Assembly (NCBI GenBank): GCA_001574975.1
Contig: KQ965731.1
Coordinates: 620,001-684,000, forward strand
Direction: 5' to 3'
Source: Gonapodya prolifera JEL478
Lineage: Eukaryota > Monoblepharomycota > Monoblepharidomycetes > Monoblepharidales > Gonapodyaceae
Length of the DNA stretch: 64,000 nt
Below are positions 53,664 through 64,000 of this stretch, piece after piece. The notes beneath the pieces were generated by a model. It saw only the letters and a list, made by a program, of their open reading frames with translations. It had not been told where the DNA came from and did no database searches. The position numbers were made by a program, and so were the translations under genes. Every line of letters begins with the position of its first letter. Positions within the stretch are counted from its first letter, which is position 1.

Positions 53664-55641
53664 CTAGTCCCGCCTCTCAACAAACCTCACTCCGACCTTG
53701 CTCTTAGGTTTGTACAGCGTGGACATCTGGAACGGCACCGCGGGCAGCTGGCCGTCTTGCAGGTGCATCTCGTAGGTGCGGACGAGGTGAGAGATGACGG
53801 TCTTCATCTCGGCGATGGCAAAGCGCGCGCCGACGCACTTGGGGGGTGGGCGGGTCGGAGCGGGGTTGGGGGTTAATTTCGTGATGAATACCCACCCCAG
53901 AGGCAAAGGCGGAAAAGACGTACAGGATGCCTTCCCAACCCCCAGACCGCGAAATTATAATTCCCGTGCAAACCCCCCTCTCCCACTCCCGCGCCTGCGC
54001 TGTCTTTCCCGTCGAGGCCCGCGTACGGAACAACGCGGTCCGGGTCGAACTTGAGCGGGTCGGCGAACAGCCTCTCGTCCCAATGCATGGACGGGTGCGG
54101 AAACCCAAGCATGTGGTTCTTGGGAATAGTGTAGGGGCCCCATTCGAGATCGGAGTCGACCCAGCTTGGTGGGGTGGAGGGGTGGAGTTGAATTGTGTGG
54201 GATCGTTTGTAAACGATGGGGGTGAACACTAACCGGAGGGAAACGCCAGGACTGGACACCCGGATGTTCTCGACGAGCACGCGGTCCAGGAACTGCATCT
54301 CGCCGAGCTCCTGCACGGTCGGGATCGCGTCGCGGAGGGAGGCGGAGGAGGTGACGGGAGTTGCACGCTTGGAAAAGATGGCGACTTGTTCATCGTACAC
54401 GCGCTTGGCGAGAACGGGGTCGTGGGCGATGCGGGTCTGGTGAAACGGGTGGCGTGCGTTGAGTCACGCTGTGCGATCCCAAGCCAAAGCCATTGGGAAC
54501 CGTGCATTCACCAGGACCCAAGACATGTTTGCAAACGTATTGACTTGTGCCGCAAACAAAAACGACCATGCGAGGTGCAGCAACTTGAAGTCGTCGACTT
54601 GGCCGTCTGGCTGGCGGAACTTGTTCCCCATGATGACGAGGCCGTCCGTGGTTTGCGGGGTGGAGCTGGCCGCGCGCTCGTAGTACAGGCGTGAAAAGAG
54701 CGATTTCAGTTCTTCGAAGACCTCGGCGCATTCTTTGATGACGGCGGACCGGTTGTAGTACGCACGACCACTCTAAAAACAAAGCGATTGAGAAGAGTCT
54801 CGACTGTGGGGGTATTCAACACGTACCATTGCGATTCGCTCAGGATCAACTTGGGGCACTAATGAGAGGATTTTAGCACCATCAGGGGTTTTGGAGTCAA
54901 TGGAGTACACGCAGCGAAGGTTTATTTTCATGACCAAGGAAAATATCTCGCCGAACAGGTCATCGGTCACTGAAATTATGATGTTCCAGTGTGCACAATC
55001 AAATGAAAGTCATAACAGGGTCCGCAATTACTCTCGAATGAAACACCACGAGGCTCACCACCACCCTTCCAGCGGGTCTCTACTTTTTTCACCTCGTCGA
55101 CCATGTGAGCCGTGAGCTTGGGGTCGACGAGCATTCTGTTCACAGCCTCGCCAATGTCACGAGTGGAGTTGTATACGCATTCAGGACTGAAGAGTGACGG
55201 AAAGACCTTTTAGCAAGGAGCAGAAGACATGTAAAAAAACAAGTGTGTACTCACTCTGGGCTGAACGGTCCAGTGATGCGACCGATGCCTTTTAAGAAGT
55301 TGAGAGACTTTTCGCGATGATAAAACTGGGATGTATCTGGTCCGAACAAAAAATAAACCGTGGTGAAGAATGGAATCTGCAAAAAGGGAAGGAAAGTCGG
55401 AACTCTGACAGGGTGGTTGCTAGGTGGCGGTTGATACCTTCAATTGGGCGACAGGAGCGTACTCCTTGCCGAGCTTGACCCACAGCGACCTGTGATCTGT
55501 GAGCAGCAGCCACAGTAAGCGCGTCAGTGGGATGTAGGGCGGTTGGTTTGGAGCGCGCTGCGGCGTGGAGAGCAGCCAGGCAGACGCGAACAAGAGACCC
55601 AGCGCGGGGAGGAGGAGAGAGAGCGAGGGAAGCGCCTCCAT
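53664..55641 (-). CDS. Cytochrome P450, copy 1
   Basis: Microsomal heme monooxygenase. ATG 55641 opens a membrane anchor (LSLLLPALGLLFASAWLLST) and a Pro hinge (PNQPPYIPLTRLLWLLLTDH). Downstream exons include YAPVAQLKV, LVDPKLTAHMVDEVKK-type sequence (near 55090), GNKFRQPDGQVDDFKLLHL on the I-helix side, DEQVAIFSKRATPVTSSASL, an ExxR-type segment FLDRVLVENIRVSSPGVSLR, PKNHMLGFPHPSMHWDERLF, ADPLKFDPDRVVPYAGLDG, NYNFAVWGLGRHP, and after an intron CVGARFAIAEMKTVISHLVR. The heme loop is thus WGLGRHPCVG, with the Cys just after the intron and Trp in place of the usual Phe. It ends KSKVGVRFVERRD. A tandem paralogue with the same exon layout lies at 57330. Substrate unknown. Confidence 0.88.
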
Positions 55642-56920
55642 GAAAAAAATGCGTGCCGGTTAGTCAGCTGGGAGACTCGATGCGTTGCTCCCCTCCCTGG
55701 GATTCAAGTATATAACTACGCTCGGCAAGGATTGGGACCGGGTTCATCTGGATGCGAAATTGAATAGGCAGAACTCCTTTCGCCGGTCTTCACCCCCAAG
55801 TCCCCACAATCACGTCACCCTTTTATGTTTGATAGCAAGCCGGTAGCAATAAAAGTTCGTGGGGCTGTGCCCTTGAGCTCGGCCTGCGAGCAGATATTGT
55901 AGTTCACGTCTGAACTTGAATTAGTTGAGGAGATCGCAAAAGATTGATTTCTTCTTTGCACATTGCGTGAAAGACTTTGCAAGAATTTGCAGGGGTTCTC
56001 TGATACTATTTTGAAAAGAGTTCGTGGAAGGGCATCTTGGGCTTCATTTTGATCCACTTTATGCGAAGTTGGAAACAGGAAACATAGTTCAAATCTCCAT
56101 TGTGATGCTCAGCACTGCACAGTTGAGCAGGCGGTGCTTGGACAGTCGGTGCCTATGTTTTTTAGAGCACTTGGAAACGTTCTGCTACGAACGCATCGGC
56201 CGACACATCCTGACTTCCCGTTTTGTTGCTTCTCTCATGAAAAGTATCTGCTCCTTGCAAAACATTGTCCCGTTTTAAATTCTTATTTTCATTGTCAACA
56301 TGCTCACGTTCGTGCCAAAAGAGAGGTGCTGACAATGATAGTCTGGATCCAAACGCAAACCTTGTGGTCGTGGAATGACGTTCAAGAGGCTGGCAGTTCC
56401 ATTGCATTTATTATTTTGATTCGGCGTTCCATTACCCAGACGAAAAAAAGGTTCAATAAGAGTTTCAAACGTCGGGGAAGGAGTCACCTCAACACAGTTC
56501 AGACGCGCGTTCTCCAGTTGATTGCCAAAGCGACACTTTCTGTGAGATCAGGAGTCGACTGGAATCGGGAATCGATGGGCTTGGAGTGTCCGAGACTTTC
56601 CTTGTTCCGGAAGCATCCATAGTCCAACTTCGCAGAACATAAGGGCGAATTGCGCCCAGGGTTCCAACAGCCTACCGACATTGTCGCATGATTTATCATT
56701 ATTTTACGTTGAAAAATGCAGGAGTTGATTTTGCAAACGACACCACGTGTGACCATATTGAGCAGATTGAATAAAACTGGGGAGTCGGCAGTGGTGTTTT
56801 GGAGAAGTCTTTTTTCACACAGACGCACTTCGAACTGAGCTAATTTTCCCGAGTATGAACTTTGAACTCAATTCCCGCTCGTTCTCTCGCTAATCACTAA
56901 GGGCGAGCAATTGATTAAAT
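55642..56920. other. Spacer between the two P450 units
   Basis: About 1.3 kb. The first 210 bp (to about 55855) is the promoter of copy 1 and resembles that of copy 2 (CTCCCCTCCCT, TAGCAAT). The rest (55860-56910) appears unique. Frames such as 56134-56622 have no family signature, and I call no gene. Confidence 0.5.
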
Positions 56921-56934
56921 TTAGTCCAGACGGT
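56921..56934 (+). repeat. Left copy of a short direct repeat bracketing the second P450 unit
   Basis: TTAGTCCAGACGGT, preceded by ATTAAAT. The right copy, TTAGTCCGGACGGT, is at 59535-59548. One mismatch in 14. Confidence 0.55.
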
Positions 56935-57329
56935 TGTAGGATGATGACAAGCGGGGGAAGCCCGTTTCTTTTTCGTTTCTTGTCGCACATTTGGATGCGG
57001 AAAAATGACACCATTCTCTACGAACTGGGTGGCTCACAGCTGAGAAAACAATCTTTCATCAGCCATCCGCTTAAAAGCTGGCGACCATGTTGGAGTGACG
57101 TTTCGGTATGATACGCACTCAAAAAATCCGTTCAAGCCTCGAGGAAGCCAACCACGCAATCGCGACACAAGGAAACTTTATATTATCTAGTATAAAAAGG
57201 TGCCACTTTGCAAAATATATTAAATCTCTGCGTCCTATTCACGGCTCGCGAGACACCCTGCAAAACGACACCAACGCGACACCACCACGTCTCGCACCCA
57301 GAGATCCAATCACGACGGGTACGCATACG

Positions 57330-59345
57330 GTTACGTGTCCCGCCTCTCAACAAACCGAACGCCGACCTTGCTCTTGGGCTTGTACAGAGAGGACATCTGG
57401 AACGGCAAGGCGGGCAGTTGGCCACCGTGCAGATGCAACTCGTACTTGCGCACGAGGGTTGAAATAACGGTTTTCATTTCGGCGAGGGCGAAGCGCGCGC
57501 CGACGCACTAAAGCGATCGACGGAGTGGGTGGATGAGTGGAGGGTTCAAAGCGGGGGTAAGTGTCGTGACGAAGACGAATACACCCAGAGCCCCAAAAAA
57601 CGTACCGGGTGGCGTCCCAACCCCCACACTGCGGAATTATAATTCCCGTGCAAACCCCCCTCTCCCGCGCCTGCGCTCTCTTTGCCGTCGAGGCCGGCGT
57701 AGGGTGTGACGCGGTCCGGGTCGAATGTGAGCGGGTCCGGGTAGAGTCGTTCGTTCCAGTGCATGGCCGGGTGCGGGAACGCGAGCATGTGGTCTTTGGG
57801 GATGGCGTAGGGGCCGAAGGAGAGGTCAGAGTCGACCCAGCTGGTGGGCGGTGGGTGGTCGGGGTGGTGGGGGGAGAGGGGGGGAAGGGAGGGAGAGGTG
57901 ATGTTGGTGGGAGTGGTGTGCAAGTTGGACGTTGCAATGCAACACCCACCGCATGGAGACGCCCGGGCCAGACACGCGGATGTTCTCGACCAGAACGCGG
58001 TCGAGGAAGTGCATCTCGCCGAGCTCCTGCACAGTTGGGATCGCGACGCGGAGGGAGGCGGAGGAGGTGACGGGAGTTGCACGCTTGGAAAAGATGGCGA
58101 CTTGTTCCTCGTACACGCGCTTGGCGAGGATGGGGTCGTGGGCGATGCGGGTCTGGTGAAACGGGGGGCGAGCGTTGAGTTACGCTGTGCGATCCCAAGC
58201 CAAAGCCATTGGGAAATATGAAATCACCAGGACCCAGGACATGTTTGCAAAGGTGTTGACTTGAGCAGCGAACAGAAAGGACCAACACAGGTGAAGCAGC
58301 TTGAAGTCGTCCACTTGGCCGTCTGGCTGGCGGAACTTGTTCCCCATGATGACGAGACCATCTGTGGTTTGCGGGGTGGAGGTCGGTGCGCGCTCGTAGT
58401 AGAGTCGTGAGAAGAGCGACTTCAGCTCTTCGAAGATTTCGGCGCATTCCTTGATGACGGCAGACCGGTTGTAGTACGCACGACCGCTCTAGAAAACAAA
58501 CGCATTGAGAAGGGTCTCAATTGCGGCGGTATCCAACTCGTACCATGGCAATTTTTTCAGGATCAACCTGGGGCACGAGAGAAAGGATCCTCGCCCCATC
58601 AGGGGTGTTGGAGTCGATGGAGTAAACGCAGCGAAGGTTTATCTTCATCACAAGGGAGAATATATCGCCGAAAAGGTCGTCGGTGACTGAAACAGTCGTT
58701 CCAGGGTGCACAATCGTCCCTCGACGGAATAAGCAAAAGGCTCACCACCATCCTTCCAACGGGTCTCCATTTTTTTCACCTCGTCGACCATGTGAGCGGT
58801 AAGTTTCGGGTCCACAAGCATCCTGTTCACGTTCTCGCCAATATCACGAGTAGCATTGTATTTGCTTTCGGGACTGAAGAGTGACGGAAAGCCCTTGGAG
58901 CAGCAAAAAGAGGACATGAAAACAAGCGCGCACTCACTCTGGGCTGAACGGTCCCGTAATGCGACTGATACCTTTCAAGAAGTTGAGTGACTTTTCTCGA
59001 TGATAAAACTGGGAGGTCTCTGGTCCGAACACGAAGTACACCGTGGTAAAGAACGGTATCTGCACATGCGATGCACAAGGTGACGGAACGTCGGAACTCA
59101 GAGAGGGTGGTTGGATAGGTCTCGGTGTGGACTGTACGCACCCTCAGCTGTGCGACGGGAGCGTACTCCGCGCCGAGCTTGACCCACATCGACCTGTGAT
59201 CTGTGAACAGCAGCCACAGCAAGCGCGTCAGTGGAATGTGGGGCGGTTGGTTGGGTGCGGGTTGCGGAGTGGAGCCCAGCCAGGCGGCGGACGCGAACGC
59301 CAGCGCCAGCGCGATCACAGCGGGAAGAGAAGACAGCGCGTCCAT
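57330..59345 (-). CDS. Cytochrome P450, copy 2
   Basis: Tandem paralogue of the gene at 53664 with matching exons. ATG 59345 (MDALSSLPAVIALALAFASA) opens the anchor, then PNQPPHIPLTRLLWLLFTDH and WVKLGAEYAPVAQL. Later exons give YNATRDIGENVNRMLVDPKL, MVDEVKKMETRWKDGG, DGARILSLVPQVDPEKIAMV, EEQVAIFSKRATPVTSSASL, FLDRVLVENIRVSGPGVSMR, PKDHMLAFPHPAMHWNERLY, PDPLTFDPDRVTPYAGLDG and NYNSAVWGLGRHP. The intron before CVGARFALAEMKTVI is conserved. The end is KSKVGVRFVERRDT with stop at 57330-57332. The two copies differ mainly at the N-terminus and in flanking introns, so both look functional. An upstream in-frame ATG at 59354 would add three residues. Confidence 0.88.
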
Positions 59346-59534
59346 GATCGACATTCGAGTGTTGTCGGCTCGTCGGCTGCGAGATGCGATGGCTCCCCTC
59401 CCTTGCGATCCTAGGGGAAGTTTAAAACCGGAACAAATGAGCCTCAAGTTTTTTTTGCCAGAGTTCACTTCAACTTGGGTGCCACACAAGCACGTCATTC
59501 GTTCCCCACAGCACGCTAGTAGCAATTAAATAAT

Positions 59535-59548
59535 TTAGTCCGGACGGT
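59535..59548 (+). repeat. Right copy of the direct repeat bracketing the second P450 unit
   Basis: TTAGTCCGGACGGT, preceded by ATTAAATAA; the partner is at 56921-56934. Confidence 0.55.
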
Positions 59549-59560
59549 GCTCATACATAT

Positions 59561-62500
59561 TCACCATCGCCACAATCTCTCAACCTCCCGCTCCACATAC
59601 TCTCCCGCAACGAATTCGCTGCACCGCATCACGCTGAGAATCCCCACCAGATACAGGTCCTGTAAGGGTCCATCTCCTCGTTCCGCCAGGAAAGGCACCG
59701 AGTCCGGCTCGACACGAGTGCCATTACCGTGTCTGTACACATTCTGCGGTGCCACTGTCACTCTTTCTTGCGACGAGAGCCTCGATCCGTGCACCCGTGG
59801 TTTTTCTCGTAAGGCCTTCCATTCATTCAAACGAGCCTGGTACATCGAGTACAGTTCAGGCCCAGCCCGATCATGCAGCGGGAGGATTTCTTTCAGTGAC
59901 CGATAATGCCGATTCGATCTCAACTCCTCCAAGGGAATGCCATCACCTGTTCGTACCAAATCCACTCGCGTTGATTCACGACACTTCGTACAAACGGGGC
60001 CGCAAAAACAGAACCCCCGCACACTCACCATCGCAGAAGAAGAATAACTCCAAAACCTCAAGCCACCCTGCCACCATGGTCGACTGCCCCGACTCCAGCA
60101 CCGCAAGCTTCCTCCCATCGTATCGCTTCCCTGCAATCATCTCGTCCACGCCCACCACCACCACGTCTGCCAGGCATCGGACCGTCACGTCCCACATCCG
60201 CCGCGACAGCCGCGCGACACCGTCTTCGGAGAGATGCTCAGCAAGCCCGGACAAGTTCACGTCCAGAAAAGCAGTCAGTGGCGCCAAGTCCAGCTCCGCA
60301 TCCGCAGATGTGTGAGCGAGGACGTCGCTTGTGGGTGCAAACGCGTTCTTCAAAGGGTTCCGGTGAACGCGTTTGTGTGCTTTCAGGAACCTGTAAAACG
60401 TGTAGGAAAAATCCCTGCAAATCTAAGAGGGGGAGCGTTCTCGATTTCGCGTTGTCGCAAGTCGCAATCCAAGGTCGAAACAACCACCCACCTCATTCAC
60501 CACCGTCGCCTCACACGCATCAATCCAAACATCAACCGCTTTTGCCGTCTTGGCCTTCCACCACTCCACGACTCGCTCCCACCCCTCTCCGTCCGTTCCG
60601 ACCACCGTCTCGTCCATCCTCCCAAGCAATATGGGGCCGCCTGGCCCTCCAAGCGCGATCTCAAACGGCCCGCCCGTGACGGCCTTTTCCCCGTCGCACA
60701 CTTTCCCGCCGGGCCACCGCCCGTCCGCGGATCGGACAGATCGGACGACGCAAGAGCACCGCACGCCACCCGAAATCGTAATGCGGCGTTCGAGTTGGTC
60801 CCGGAGTTCCACGTACGAGCGCTCCGCATCCGTTCCGTTGGGCCAGTTGATCCATTCACCGGATCGCATGTGGACGTCGGCGCCGAGACGGCCTGTGGGG
60901 GTGGACCTTGCAAGAAACCCGTCGCGTGGCGAATGGAGGGTTACGACGAGCGGGCACGACGGCGTGCGCGTCAACGGCCTGTTCTGGAGGGTGATAAGGT
61001 CAAACGTCAAGAGCGTGTGATTGGGAGGAATGGGAAGTATGAGTTTGGAGCGGTGCTGATGCTGAGATGTATCGCTGTCCGTGTCAGGCGTGAATGGTCC
61101 TGCGTTATCTGGGATTGACTGGATGTTGCCAAGGACACGGTCGAGTGTCTTTCGAGTTGAGTGCAGGTCATTCAACGCCCACGCAATCTGCACCACGGAA
61201 GAACGTCACACGTTATATCCGAAGAAACCTTATACCAGCAAATAGATTGCTTACCTCGGGTCCCCAGCAGACCACTGCCGCAGTTTCCTCCGCTCCCGGT
61301 ACCGAATATGCAACTTGAGCGGGCGCATAAGGCCCTTTCACAGTTTTGGTTCTTCCCCACTCGGACTTGCCTTTTCGGTGAACCTTTATCCTCCCGAACC
61401 GCGCATCATACCGGCGTCTTTCCTCTTCGCTACCCTCTCCGCGACCAAGGTCGGGGGATTGGGGCGGAGACGGTGAGGGGCTGGGAGACTTTGGCGGGCC
61501 TCGCCGGAAAATGCCCAGCGCGGCGGCCGCGACTTCGGACACGGGGGACACGGACCGCTGCCTCCCGTCCCGGCTTGCCTTTGGATTGCCGATCACGCTC
61601 AGCTTTTCGTTCGACCCTGAACCGCTTTCATTCGGACCCACAACAAGGGCCTCGTGGAAAGCGGCTTCGGTTGCGGCGTCGGGGGACACGGATGCGGCAA
61701 GACCGGCGAACTTGCGCCACAGATGGTACGAAAGACGAGACGTGGCGAGCGATGTGAGCCGGGCGAGCATCATCGTCCATTGCCGGATGGCTACAGAATT
61801 GCTAGGAAGGGAGTATTTGAATTCCAAATTGAACGGAATAGAACTGCATTGCTCTTGCCCAGTGTGCTCACCTCCAACCTGCCTTTGCCACCACGTCCAC
61901 CACCGCTTCCACCACGGTGAACACATCCACCACTGCGTCTCCAACATCTAGCCCGTTTCGATTTGAGCGGATCCCATTGGTGGGTTCAGAAGACACAGCA
62001 CAAGCGCGGTCGGCCCACTCTTCCGCCAATCCGCACCGTTCCACAAGCCAGCGCGCCACCAAAGGTCCCAATTGAGCTTCAAACGTTAGAAGCTCCTTTG
62101 CGGATTGTTGCAACGTGTTATCGCGTGTGAGATGTTTGGCGATACTCTTCAGTGCTCTGTGGAGTGCGAGCGGAGCAGACGCATCGGGAGGGCCAGGAGA
62201 CGTTGCAAGCGACGACGTGGACTGCACAAAAAGGATGCCAAGAGATGCTATCAGGTGCGCAGTGGCAGTTCGGGCATATGCAAGTGCACACGAAGCCCCG
62301 GGTAAGAGATGTGGTCGGTCAGAAAGGTCGGCGACGCTCAAAGAGAGAGATCGGATGGCGGGCGTGAGGGAAGCAATAATTGACGTGAGAGAAGAAAGAG
62401 AGATGGATGTTGTGGAGATGGAAAACGGAATCAGAGAAGATATTAAAGAAGAAGACGCTACCTAGAAAAAAAGGGAGATCAGAGTTGGAGAACAAAAGCC

Positions 62501-64000
62501 CAGTGAGCTTCGTTGAATAATATGGCGCAACGATGAAAGCCACAACATACACGTCCAATGCCTTCGGCTGCTTTCTCCCAGCCGTTGTTCCAATCGATCC
62601 CGATAGAGTGTCCAACAATCACACCAACATCGCCATCATCTACTACATTGGCGTCCCGAACTTGCAAAAGAATCTCCCATAGTGCTTCGAACTCATCGAT
62701 CAAGGATGATCGTCCATGAGTCTCGGATAATGCCGCAACTTCAACCCGCTTTTGCAACTCCACAAGAAGCGAAATGGCATGGTTGCGTGCCGTAAGAAAA
62801 TTTCGACGGAGGGTTCGAAGGGTGGGCAAGTCCAACTCTGCGAGACCCGTTTCAGAACCACCGGAAGCTGGCAGAGCGTCCACACGTCTAAGCACTGCTC
62901 CTGCTAGTGGGAGCAAAGTTCTCGCCACATGGGTTGCTGTTACTGTGCGACCGCTGTGTCCTTGTGAGGTGTCTCTCTTCCTGGCGCACCAAACTGAAAC
63001 TCCTGCCTCAAGCTCGACAGCTACTCGCCATGCCCCACTTCTTGGAATACACCACGCCTGTTCGCAAGCCGAAAGCAGTTCGATTGGTTCTGAATTCGCG
63101 AAAATAGTTGTGAGAGGTGCTCCCGTCACATCATTGGAGACACTCGAACCCGGTGGAGCTGGCCGTATCCGCCCAAGGGTGTTCTCGCGCATTAATACCG
63201 AATGCACGAGAGCAGCGAAGGCTTCTCGAGGTTTTGGTGGGGCGACAGGCGACAGCAGCTGCGCCAGGTAGGGTTCCACCTCCAAGCGCGAAACAAGAGG
63301 TTCAACGGTAAGCACCACATTACCTCGGACATGTGACCGGGGAGAGCGTCGGAGCAGAGGGAATGATACAGTGCCTTGTGAAGACGACGAAGATTTTGTG
63401 GAAGAAGTTAAGGAGGTGGGTGACGCCATAGAGGAGCAGGGGAGAGCAAATCCTCCTAGAAAGCGGTCTGACGAAGGATCCGAGTTTGTGGGATTTCGGG
63501 AGTATATGTGTCCCACAAGCACACGTGTATCACTTGGCGCTAGAAGAAGCGGAATAACAAGGCTAAAACGAGGATCGAGGGTCGATTGGAACACAGATGA
63601 TGTTGCAATTACAACAGGTGGAAGTGCGGAGACTAGTCTAAGAGAATCTCATTCACGCTATTGTCTGCCGATAGACAAGCAGATGCTGCACTCACCCTGC
63701 TTGTGTCCGTGCTGCTTCTGACGCCTCTACGAGCGCGACTTTTACGTAAGGGTTACTCGATCCATCCTTCTCCTTGCTCATCAGACCCGACGCCTCCTCC
63801 ACTTCAACACGAAAGAAGGATGGGAGTTGTCCTTGCTGCTGAACGTTGACCGCCCGACTTGGCCACTGAGTAGGTGAATATTGCAAAGTGTTATCGTCAC
63901 CGAATTCCCGCTCCAAGTGTTTTATCAGTTCGGATGCTGCCCCAGTGTCACGAAGAGCTTCAAAGATGCGGGAAGCCTCGGCACGCTTCCACATTCCGTA
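59561..64000 (-). CDS. Munc13-like (MUN/MHD) protein with C2 domains, N-terminus beyond the window
   Basis: Large multi-exon gene entering from the right edge. Reading on the minus strand: at 63700-63990 EALRDTGAASELIKHLEREF then a C2 domain start, FFRVEVEEASGLMSKEKDGS with NPYVKVALVEAS; the C2 continues near 63450-63590 (SDTRVLVGHIYSRN). The MUN-type helical region spans about 62.5-61.7 kb (HVARTLLPLAGAVLRRVDAL, VVDVFTVVEAVVDVVAKAGW, RLTSLATSRLSYHLWRKFAG). Near 61150-61250 is QIAWALNDLHSTRKTLDRVL. A second C2-like region lies near 60.9-61.05 kb (HTLLTFDLITLQNRPLTRTP). The C-terminal MHD part is AFLDVNLSGLAEHLSEDGVA, LSRRMWDVTVRCLADVVVVG. It ends near 59561 with EYVEREVERLWRW. Fungal members (S. 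pombe Ync13 type) act in exocytosis and cell-wall integrity. Exon boundaries were not resolved individually. Confidence 0.78.

Noticed and set aside
1-64000. tRNA, rRNA, CRISPR arrays, transposons, viral elements or horizontally acquired bacterial operons
   Set aside because: No cloverleaf-type TTCGANTC core in context, no regularly spaced identical repeats, and no transposase, reverse transcriptase or capsid-like protein was seen; the genes look like ordinary fungal nuclear genes.

Overview
The window is nuclear DNA of a fungus. Genes are interrupted by short GT-AG introns, mostly 60-80 nt. The gene set includes splicing factor BBP/SF1, an INO80-complex Ies2-like protein, a mitochondrial PDK-type kinase, a fungal CHR chromate transporter, a DUF3431 protein, cytochrome P450s and a Munc13-like protein. 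I cannot tell a basidiomycete from an early-diverging (zoosporic) fungus by reading alone. I saw no rRNA, tRNA, CRISPR array, viral element or intact transposon. Exon boundaries were worked out by hand from splice motifs, phase and family similarity.

Layout. 1-10 kb: a class-C beta-lactamase-like hydrolase (-), a cyclophilin (-), a secreted Reeler-like/expansin-like protein (+) and the branchpoint-binding protein (+). 10-20 kb: a secreted class 3 lipase (+), an Ies2/PAPA-1 protein (+), an O-fucosyltransferase-like type II membrane protein (+) and a DUF3431 type II membrane protein (-). 20-31 kb: a repeat-containing unknown, a membrane/PX-domain locus, an Angel/CCR4-type nuclease, a PhyH-family dioxygenase with a stray copy of its own tail just upstream, and an F-box-like/ankyrin gene. 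31-37 kb: a PDK-like kinase (-), a seven-helix membrane protein (+) and a chromate transporter (-).

37.9-43.9 kb holds the most unusual part: four paralogous genes for small single-pass membrane proteins. They share a signal-peptide exon, a variable Pro/Ala-rich ectodomain, one transmembrane helix, a KRRERR-type stop-transfer and a cytoplasmic PPxY motif. They also share upstream blocks, including a palindrome 100-125 nt before each ATG, and three share a 3' block. One has lost its signal peptide and one shows a reading-frame conflict. 44-48.7 kb is a strand-asymmetric, simple-sequence-rich island with one small gene of mitochondrial-presequence type. 49-64 kb: a decayed acyltransferase, a second F-box-like/ankyrin gene, a SnoaL-like protein, two tandemly duplicated P450s and a Munc13-like gene running off the right edge.

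The other strong observation is in the BBP gene. Its first intron is over four times longer than introns 2-4 and carries three perfect TACTAAC sites plus several near matches, which is the motif this protein family binds. That suggests autoregulation. The genes do not form a single pathway; related functions cluster only as local duplications (PPxY family, P450 pair, PhyH tail).
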